Positions 58,075-64,000 of a stretch of DNA of 64,000 nucleotides are shown in pieces. Source of the stretch: Alphaproteobacteria bacterium (GTDB lineage: Bacteria; Pseudomonadota; Alphaproteobacteria; Micropepsales; Micropepsaceae); assembly GCA_947473475.1 (NCBI GenBank), contig CANJBZ010000007.1:48422-112421 (forward strand). Direction: 5' to 3'. The notes under the pieces were generated by a model, which saw nothing but the letters and a program-made list of their open reading frames with translations, had not been told where the DNA came from and ran no database searches. A program made the translations under genes and the position numbers. How positions within the stretch are numbered: the first letter of the stretch is position 1; every line of letters starts with the position of its first letter.

Positions 58075-59289
58075 CTATTGCCGGTCTGGCCGCTGCGCCG
58101 CCGCCGGCGATTTGCCTTCCGGCATTTTGTCCACGGCCACGGGCCCTTTGCCGCCGGAAGCAAGATAGCCTTTGTACCGCTTGTCGCTTTCGTTGAGCCA
58201 CTTCGCCCAGGGACGCGCATCCGCAGGGTTCCAATCGAAGCCTGGTTCGCCGGGCACCCGCTCGTTCAGCAGGCCCTTCTGGTCCATGTACACGCCAGGC
58301 GAAGGCCCATTGGAGTCGGTGCAGGTATTGTACAGCGGACGGACCTTTTCGGGCTTGGTTTCCTTATCGAGGTTGAACGTAACCTTCGTGTAGACGGGGC
58401 CCGTGAGAACGTCCGGATCGTAGACGGTGATCTCGCCTTGAATTTGATCGCCGACGCGGCGGTATTTCTCGATCGCTTCCATGTTGTCGGAAAATTCGCT
58501 GATGCCGCCCTTCCAGCCATGGATCTGGTTGGTGTGTACGATCAGCGTGTCGCCGTTCCAGAAAGCGATGGATTCGCCGAACCATTTCGGGAAGCCGAGA
58601 TCGTCCGGGATGTGCGGCTGATCGACGTAAATCCAGCGGATGGTATTCGAGCCGTTGCCCGCAGCCAGAGTGTAAACCTTGCCGGGCGTCACGACGAATT
58701 CACTGGCACCAAGGCCGGAAAAGAAACCACCCGGGAGACAGAACGAGTTCGGCCCCCAAATGCGGCCTTCGGTGGCCGCCTTCAGCTCCTGAACATAGGA
58801 TTCCTGGTACTGCGGCTTGAGATATTTGAGCATATCGCTCGGCGGACTTTGGCCGCCACCGAACCCGCCGCGGGCCTCCCAGATACCGCTCCAATCGGGA
58901 AGGTCGGCCTTGGTGTGCTTGGTGCCACCTTTGGCGTCCTTACGCCATGCCTCGAAATGCTCCTTGGCCGTCTTGAACGGGTAGGGGCTGGCGTAGTTGG
59001 CCGCCCCCGGCTTGCCGGTGCCCAGCGAGCCATACAGGCGCGAGGAACCGACTTGGCCGCTTTCCTCATAAGGCGTGACGCCGATCGCCATGCCGCGAAG
59101 CTGCCCCGGCGTGTTGTTGCGGTAATAGGCAGGATTATTCCACAGCGCCTTGTCCTGGCGGAAATCCTTGGTGTTGAAGATCGTGACCTGGGTCGCGGTC
59201 GCGGCGGGCGCCGGAGCTCCCGACGATCCTGTTGTAACGGCAACGATCAGCGCGGCTGCCGCCGCTGCCGCCGTGAGAGTCCTGCGCAC
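58075..59289 (-). CDS. Exported protein distantly related to the two-Cys WYGES family
   Basis: 404 aa, signal peptide about 1-24 (ends SSGAPA). Contains ADLPDWSGIWEARGG (128-142), then a single first cysteine FCLPGG, the core FPKWFGESIAFWNGDTLIVHTNQIHGWKG, YDPDVLTGPVYTKVTFN and a later YNTCTDSNG. The core and two cysteines match the array members at 1.3-18.1 kb at low identity, with a long N-terminal extension (about 30-125) and a longer C-terminus. It is the 17th family member in the window. Followed by the O-methyltransferase, preceded by a DUF6152-like gene; the pair with DUF6152 recurs in other genomes to my knowledge. Confidence 0.75.
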   Translation of the reverse strand: MRRTLTAAAAAAALIVAVTTGSSGAPAPAATATQVTIFNTKDFRQDKALWNNPAYYRNNTPGQLRGMAIGVTPYEESGQVGSSRLYGSLGTGKPGAANYASPYPFKTAKEHFEAWRKDAKGGTKHTKADLPDWSGIWEARGGFGGGQSPPSDMLKYLKPQYQESYVQELKAATEGRIWGPNSFCLPGGFFSGLGASEFVVTPGKVYTLAAGNGSNTIRWIYVDQPHIPDDLGFPKWFGESIAFWNGDTLIVHTNQIHGWKGGISEFSDNMEAIEKYRRVGDQIQGEITVYDPDVLTGPVYTKVTFNLDKETKPEKVRPLYNTCTDSNGPSPGVYMDQKGLLNERVPGEPGFDWNPADARPWAKWLNESDKRYKGYLASGGKGPVAVDKMPEGKSPAAAQRPDRQ

Positions 59290-59369
59290 GATAAACCTCC
59301 CCGTAAAGCCGAGCCGGCCGTCAATCCCGGCCGGTCTTCGCTCAAAACATCCGTAAGCTGACGAAAGGT

Positions 59370-59738
59370 CTATTCGTAGTGATGGCCGTCCGCGGCAACG
59401 ATGCTGGTGTAGCTGCCGCCTTTGCGGCCGTCCTTCAGCGGATGGTAGGTGATGTTCACCTTGTCGCCCGGCTTGAACGTGGTCTTCTTGATGCCGCGGC
59501 TCACCATGTTGGAGAGGTTCGACATTTCGAACCAGTATTTATCCATCTTGCCGTCCTTGCTCATGACAGCAATGTCCAGCGCGCCGTGCGGGTTGACATA
59601 GGCGAAGTCGATAACCGTGCCGGTAATCGTGTCGAATTTGGTGTGGTCGAACATGGCGTGCGAGTGGTGCGACATGGCAGGCGTGGCAGCCAAAGCCAAT
59701 GCGCCGGCCACTGCGGCGGTCCGGGTCAAAGTTTTCAT
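59370..59738 (-). CDS. DUF6152-like small exported protein
   Basis: 122 aa. Signal peptide about 1-23 (ends AMSHH). The mature part, HSHAMFDHTKFDTITGTVIDFAYVNPHGALDIAVMS and GDKVNITYHPLKDGRKGG, is a single beta-barrel-like OB-fold domain of the type annotated DUF6152. Such proteins sit beside genes of the DWSGxW family. Role unknown; a ligand- or metal-binding periplasmic protein is plausible. It lies 80 bases above the previous gene in transcription direction and 127 bases below the second TonB receptor. Confidence 0.8.
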   Translation of the reverse strand: MKTLTRTAAVAGALALAATPAMSHHSHAMFDHTKFDTITGTVIDFAYVNPHGALDIAVMSKDGKMDKYWFEMSNLSNMVSRGIKKTTFKPGDKVNITYHPLKDGRKGGSYTSIVAADGHHYE

Positions 59739-59812
59739 TTTTGGTTCCTCCCTAGTTCAAAGCGGATGAGAGGAACTTAGCAAGAAAGCGCCGATTTCGC
59801 CACAAACAAGAA

Positions 59813-59839
59813 GGGCCGCGATCGGTGAGATCGCGGCCC
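59813..59839 (-). terminator. Intrinsic terminator of second TonB receptor
   Basis: GGGCCGCGATC (59813-59823) and GATCGCGGCCC (59829-59839) pair perfectly around a 5-base loop, 26 bases past the stop codon. On the minus strand the stem is followed by TTCTTGTTTG, a T-rich run. Its stem resembles the terminator of the first TonB receptor. Confidence 0.75.
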
Positions 59840-59865
59840 TTTGAAGGCTTTACGTTCTTAAGCTG

Positions 59866-62800
59866 TTACCACGTCTTGGTGATGGTGAACGTGAACGTCC
59901 GTTGCAGGTCGATGAACGTGTTGTCGAATGCCCGGATCGAACCGTTGCCGCGAGCGCCCACCTGGAACGGCGGCGGCTTGTCGAAGATGTTGTTGACCGA
60001 GAACTGCAGATTGAGGTTCCGCAGGTACTCGTTGGCGGGCTTTTCGCCTGTCTGATAGCCGACCGTCAGGTCGAAGAATACGACTGCCGGCGACATGTTG
60101 GGATAGGTCTGGTACGGGCCGAAGAATTGAGAACCCGCAAAGCATGAACCTGCGGCGTTGCCCGGCGCGTAGAAGCAGGGCGGGATCAGGTTGTTGCCGT
60201 TGAAGTTCACACCCAGCACCGCGCCGCCCGCACCATGGCCGAAATAGTTGGCGAAGGTCGTCACGCTCCAGGTGTCGTCCGACCAACCCAGCCGGTAACG
60301 CACCCGCTGCAAATGGTTGCCCGAATCCTTGCCCTGGTAGACATGCACCAGCGGCGAGGTCTCGGTCGCCCGGCTCTTGTCCAGGGTTTCATAGAAGCCG
60401 GCCGCGCCGATATTGATCGAGCCGGCATCCATCAGGCCTGCCTTGGCCAGATCGAAGTCATAGCGCACATCGAAATCGATGCCGGAGAACACGCGCGAAC
60501 CGATGTTGGTGAGCGCGGTGTCCTGGATGAATTTGATGTTCGGAATGAAGGCCGGATCGAAGGTGAAGCCCGAACGCTGCGGGAAGGCCGCGAGGTCCTG
60601 CACCATTTTATAGAAGGCCGCGTTTTCCGGAGCGGTGATCGCCAGATCCGCACGCGGAATGACCGTATAGCGCAACATGGATGCCGGATCGTCCGGGCCC
60701 TGGCCAATACCATTGCCGGAAATCAGGCCTTTGAATTCCAGACGGAACCAACTGACATCGATATTGAGCCCTGAAAGGTCAACCATGCCGAACAAATTGG
60801 TGGGCGCGAAGTTGAAGCCCGTGCTCCATTGAGTGAGCGTTTGCGGGCTCAAGCCGTGGCCGCGCAACAATGCGGCAGCGCCGTTGCCGCTGAGCTCGAC
60901 GCTGATGCCGCCGGGCTGACGATGCGCTTCGTCCTGCAAGCAGGTTGGGTTCAGAGCCGCCGTAAGCGTGCCCGGAATGGCCACGCCTGACGGTGAGCCG
61001 TTGACCGATCCGCAGCCCAGAACCGACACGTTGGTGGAATTCGAGAATCCGCCCAACGGGTTGTATCCTGCGATGCGTGACCCGCCGGGGTTGTTTTCGG
61101 CAAATGACGGTACGCGGAAGGATTTGCCCCAAGCGGCGCGGAGTGTCAGGCCTTCGCCGACGCCCCAGTTCAATGCGGCCTTTGGCGTCCACACGGGATC
61201 GGACAGGTTGTTGTAGCTGTCGTAGCGATATCCGAATTCCGCGACGAGAGATTCGAAGAAGGGAAGCTTATTGCCTTCACCGAAGATCGGGACGTTAGCC
61301 TGACCGAAAATCGCCCAGCTCCGCTGGTAAGCCGCGTCGATAGGGTTGACGACGATCGTTGTATTGTCGGTGTTGTCGTTCTCTATGTTCTGGTACGTCC
61401 AGTGTTGCGAGAGCGTTTGACCGGCAATGGCCACCTGTAGCGGGCCGCCAGGAAGGTCGATAACCGGACCGCTGAAGTTGAACCCGGTTTCCTGGACTTT
61501 CCAAGTTTCATGCTGCAGGCGATAGCCGGTGATATAGGACAGCGTTTTCGGGTCGTTACAGGTGAAGGCGGTGGGATCGCAGAAGACGTTCAGGTACGGA
61601 ATGGACGCGGGTTTCGTGAATGTTCCGATGGACGTGGTGGTCACCGAATTGCCAAGCGCTGCGCTGAGCATCTTCGGATTGATGGAGTTTGTCACATCGC
61701 CGAAGTTGCGGTCGTCCGTCATCCCATAGGTCAGCTTGCCGACCCAATCGAACGGCAGCTTGTCGAAGTTGAAGCCGAAGTCCCAATGGGTCGCCGTTTC
61801 ACCACCGGTGACGTAGGACGGTACCTCATTCGCGAAGCTGTAATCGACGCGTAAATTGTTCGGGACGCACGTCGCTGCTTGCGTGCCTGATACCGGACAA
61901 CCGGTGGCCCCACTGTTCGCCTTCGGGCCGGTTGGGTAGTACGGATTCGTTGTTGGTACGGTAAGATTAGTCTGCAGAATGGCACGAGCCTGACCGTTGC
62001 CAGGCGTATAGATCTGCTTGCCGCGCTCGTTGTGATAGAAGCCGTCGGCGAACAGGGCCACGGGGCCAAGGCCGAAGAAGTCGTTGGTCAACTGCTGATC
62101 AAGGGTGCCCGTCCACGAATTCGACGACTGACGTGGGCGCGCATCGCTGGTGATCCAGGGATTGACTTCGTTTTTGACGCCCGGGTTCGCCAGGATTGAC
62201 GCATAGGTGAGGCCCTGGCCGTTCTGGCCTTTGGGAATTGAAAAGCAGTTGGCGCAGAACAGCGTGCCGCTGGCGGCTGTCAGGCCGCCCGGGGCGCCGG
62301 CCACGTTGGTCGCACTACTCGAGTGGACGATTCCAGGAATGCTCGAGCCGCGGGGTGTGGCATCCATCAGGCCCCAGGGCGTGAAGTCCTGCGTGAAATA
62401 GCTGCGCTTCGACGCGGAGAGCGGCCGGCTTTCCCGGTATTCGTAGCTGAGGGTTACATTGCCGCCTTCCCAAGACTTGCCGTAGAGCTGAGCGGCCGAG
62501 GCCGCGAGATAGCCGATACCCGGATTGCTGGTGACGGAGGCTTGGGTGATGGCGCCGTCGTAACCACGCCGCAGGATCAGGTTGATCACACCGGCCGTCG
62601 CGTCCGAGCCGTACACAGCCGATGCGCCCGCGGTCAGGACGTCCAAGCGCTCCAACGCAATCTGCGGGATGATGGACGGGTTTACGGAGTCGTTGCTGTA
62701 GTTCTGCGGCGGGAAGCGAAGTCCGTTGACGAGCAGCAGCGTTTCCACACCCGAGCCTGTGCCCAGGCCGTGGATCTGGACGTTCTGGATGAATGACAGC

Positions 62801-63114
62801 GTGCCTCCGCCGAAGGTCGGCGAGGCTTCCGCGTCAATGCGCAGCGCGGGAACGCTTTTCAAGATTTCGGTGATGCTGAGCTTGCCGGTTTCAACGAAAT
62901 CGGCCTCGCGCAGATCGTTAACGGGAACGCCGACGGCGGCGGCGCCCTGAATGAGCGAGCCGGTGATGAGCACCTGCTCGGGGGCCTCTTGGGCCGTCAT
63001 GACCGGCGCATTGCCCTGGGCGTACGCTCCGCTGATGGTGATCGCCATGAAAGATGCGGTTCCGAGCAGAACCGCGGAATGAAGCGCGCGTGAGCGCGAT
63101 GGCACTGGTGTCAT
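59866..63114 (-). CDS. TonB-dependent outer-membrane receptor (second copy)
   Basis: 1082 aa from the ATG at 63114, which follows GGGGATC. Signal peptide about 1-32 (ends AYAQ). Plug: APEQVLITGSLIQGAAAVGVPV, LLLVNGLRFPP, LERLDVLTAGASAVYGSDATAGVINLI. The barrel ends TITKTW, as in the first copy (LTKTW). Plug wording is near-identical to the first copy but the barrels differ in length and loop sequences, so the two probably take different ligands. Transcribed away from the small Cys-rich gene and toward the DUF6152-like gene. Confidence 0.92.
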   Translation of the reverse strand: MTPVPSRSRALHSAVLLGTASFMAITISGAYAQGNAPVMTAQEAPEQVLITGSLIQGAAAVGVPVNDLREADFVETGKLSITEILKSVPALRIDAEASPTFGGGTLSFIQNVQIHGLGTGSGVETLLLVNGLRFPPQNYSNDSVNPSIIPQIALERLDVLTAGASAVYGSDATAGVINLILRRGYDGAITQASVTSNPGIGYLAASAAQLYGKSWEGGNVTLSYEYRESRPLSASKRSYFTQDFTPWGLMDATPRGSSIPGIVHSSSATNVAGAPGGLTAASGTLFCANCFSIPKGQNGQGLTYASILANPGVKNEVNPWITSDARPRQSSNSWTGTLDQQLTNDFFGLGPVALFADGFYHNERGKQIYTPGNGQARAILQTNLTVPTTNPYYPTGPKANSGATGCPVSGTQAATCVPNNLRVDYSFANEVPSYVTGGETATHWDFGFNFDKLPFDWVGKLTYGMTDDRNFGDVTNSINPKMLSAALGNSVTTTSIGTFTKPASIPYLNVFCDPTAFTCNDPKTLSYITGYRLQHETWKVQETGFNFSGPVIDLPGGPLQVAIAGQTLSQHWTYQNIENDNTDNTTIVVNPIDAAYQRSWAIFGQANVPIFGEGNKLPFFESLVAEFGYRYDSYNNLSDPVWTPKAALNWGVGEGLTLRAAWGKSFRVPSFAENNPGGSRIAGYNPLGGFSNSTNVSVLGCGSVNGSPSGVAIPGTLTAALNPTCLQDEAHRQPGGISVELSGNGAAALLRGHGLSPQTLTQWSTGFNFAPTNLFGMVDLSGLNIDVSWFRLEFKGLISGNGIGQGPDDPASMLRYTVIPRADLAITAPENAAFYKMVQDLAAFPQRSGFTFDPAFIPNIKFIQDTALTNIGSRVFSGIDFDVRYDFDLAKAGLMDAGSINIGAAGFYETLDKSRATETSPLVHVYQGKDSGNHLQRVRYRLGWSDDTWSVTTFANYFGHGAGGAVLGVNFNGNNLIPPCFYAPGNAAGSCFAGSQFFGPYQTYPNMSPAVVFFDLTVGYQTGEKPANEYLRNLNLQFSVNNIFDKPPPFQVGARGNGSIRAFDNTFIDLQRTFTFTITKTW

Positions 63115-63415
63115 GTGATCCCCCTGTGATCGCCCGGATTCCCGGTCCGATCTTTTTGAGTTGTTCCCCAAAATCAGGCACTTGCGCCTGATTCCATCCT
63201 GAAGGCCGGGGAAAATTCCATACTATTTACTGTTTTTTAACGTGAGCACTGTCTGGGGAGAAATTCAATACAACCGCGCGTGTGCGGTCACAGTTTTCCA
63301 CTGCGCTGATACATTTTTGGCGCAGCGAAAAAGGCAAAGCGGCGGATTCGCGGGCTGCTTTGCGTGGGGCATTGAGGTGCGGCGTGCCGACGCAGGGGGC
63401 GCCGGCACGGAAGGG
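63115..63415. promoter_or_regulatory. 301-base upstream region of second TonB receptor
   Basis: No gene is supported. AATCAGGC (63172-63179) and GCCTGATT (63186-63193) form an 8-base hairpin in the leader, about 60 bases above the ATG. An AT-rich stretch TACTATTTACTGTTTTTTAA (63221-63240) may contain the promoter. No repeat or operator is certain. Confidence 0.4.
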
Positions 63416-63760
63416 TTAGCGCCGCTCGCCGGCGGGGGTGAATTCTCCGAGCATACAGGTATTGCCGGTGAGATTTACCTCGATGAATTGCTGGTTCGCG
63501 CAGACCAGATCGCCGTTGCGCAGCACCTGTGTGTAGGGGCTGGTGGTTAACATCGGGCAGACTTGTTTGAGCGTGTTTCGCCAGATTTTGCCGTTGCGCA
63601 TGTGAAACAGGATGGTGCGGTCATCGGGGGTTTCGGTGCGCTGCACGTCCCGGATGTTCAGGCAGACGCGGCCCGGATTCGGCGCGGGCGCCTGGGCCGA
63701 AACCGAAGCAACCGGCAGCACGAGTAGGAGGGTAGCAAGGGCCTTCTGATAAAGCCTCAT
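63416..63760 (-). CDS. Small exported four-Cys protein (DUF6491-like?)
   Basis: 114 aa; start set at 63760 because AAAGGAC precedes it and a signal peptide follows (MRLYQKALATLLLVLPVASVSA). An upstream in-frame ATG at 63898 would add a non-conserved leader. Mature part: CLNIRDVQRTETPDDRTILFHMRNGKIWRN, VCPM, LVCAN, NTCMLGEF; four cysteines, likely two disulphides. The wording is like DUF6491 proteins as I remember them, but this assignment is tentative. Function unknown; near the IS110-type transposase end. Confidence 0.7.
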   Translation of the reverse strand: MRLYQKALATLLLVLPVASVSAQAPAPNPGRVCLNIRDVQRTETPDDRTILFHMRNGKIWRNTLKQVCPMLTTSPYTQVLRNGDLVCANQQFIEVNLTGNTCMLGEFTPAGERR

Positions 63761-63827
63761 TTTGATGTCCTTTCTAGCGTGGGCTGTGGAATACAGAGGC
63801 CCACCTGAACCTTTCCTGAACGTAACG

Positions 63828-63872
63828 AGTAGCTCCTCCCCTGCGGAGCGATAGCGCAGCGGGGGAGCGACT
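63828..63872. repeat. CTCCCC-family palindrome near transposase gene
   Basis: CTCCTCCCCTGCGGAGCGATAGCGCAGCGGGGGAG forms a hairpin (CTCCCCTGCG/CGCAGCGGGGGAG, imperfect). It lies between the small exported protein and the transposase end and is another copy of the dispersed family. Confidence 0.5.
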
Positions 63873-63882
63873 GTCTTGTTGG

Positions 63883-64000
<118 letters not shown>

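Overview
The window is high-GC chromosomal DNA that looks alphaproteobacterial. The clues are the xseB-ispA-dxs-tlyA gene order, an Mla-type lipid ABC system with a STAS-permease fusion, an overlapping amtB-glnK pair, TonB-dependent receptors, PEP-CTERM proteins and many intergenic palindromic repeats. A relative of Micropepsales (Rhizomicrobium-like) or Caulobacterales is my guess; no rRNA or tRNA gene is present to settle it.

Layout. (1) 1-1209: 3' part of an MFS transporter. (2) 1.35-18.13 kb: an array of 16 minus-strand genes for exported proteins of one uncharacterised family, interrupted only by a tannase/feruloyl-esterase-like gene. Members have a signal peptide, a core resembling SWYGESVGHYEGDTLVVDT...DNYRTPHT..LHVVER, two invariant cysteines and, in 15 of 16, a C-terminal Asp-Phe. 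I call them array members 1-16, left to right, and the family the two-Cys WYGES family. (3) 18.9-22.3 kb: a divergent TonB-dependent receptor. (4) 22.4-26.0 kb: exported peroxiredoxin, FMN reductase, GlcG/HbpS-like protein, 2OG-Fe(II) oxygenase and a triple RidA-domain protein. (5) 26.1-28.2 kb: two PEP-CTERM genes with sigma-54-like promoters and a shared upstream block. (6) 28.2-31.8 kb: Mla-like ABC operon. (7) 31.9-33.6 kb: exported amidase. (8) 33.8-42.2 kb: five tandem exported metallo-beta-lactamase-fold (MBL) genes. (9) 42.5-44.1 kb: amtB-glnK with candidate NtrC and sigma-54 sites. (10) 44.2-50.6 kb: SppA, three glycosyltransferases, a ferritin-like protein and a DUF1835-like gene. 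(11) 50.6-55.5 kb: histone-deacetylase-family gene, xseB, ispA, dxs, tlyA. (12) 55.5-55.9 kb: MITE-like palindromic element. (13) 55.9-63.1 kb: dihaem cytochrome c, O-methyltransferase, a distant relative of the array family, a DUF6152-like protein and a second TonB-dependent receptor. (14) 63.4-64.0 kb: a small Cys-rich exported protein and the 3' end of an IS110-type transposase.

How the parts may work together (inference). MFS importer, esterase, TonB receptor and many exported paralogues suggest uptake and processing of a complex, perhaps plant-phenolic, substrate. The second TonB receptor with a distant family member looks like a smaller version of the same arrangement. The MBL array, the PEP-CTERM pair, the GT2 pair and the triple RidA gene show that local duplication has shaped much of the window. 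The strongest candidate for an undescribed system is the 16-gene array with its embedded esterase; the five-gene MBL array comes second.
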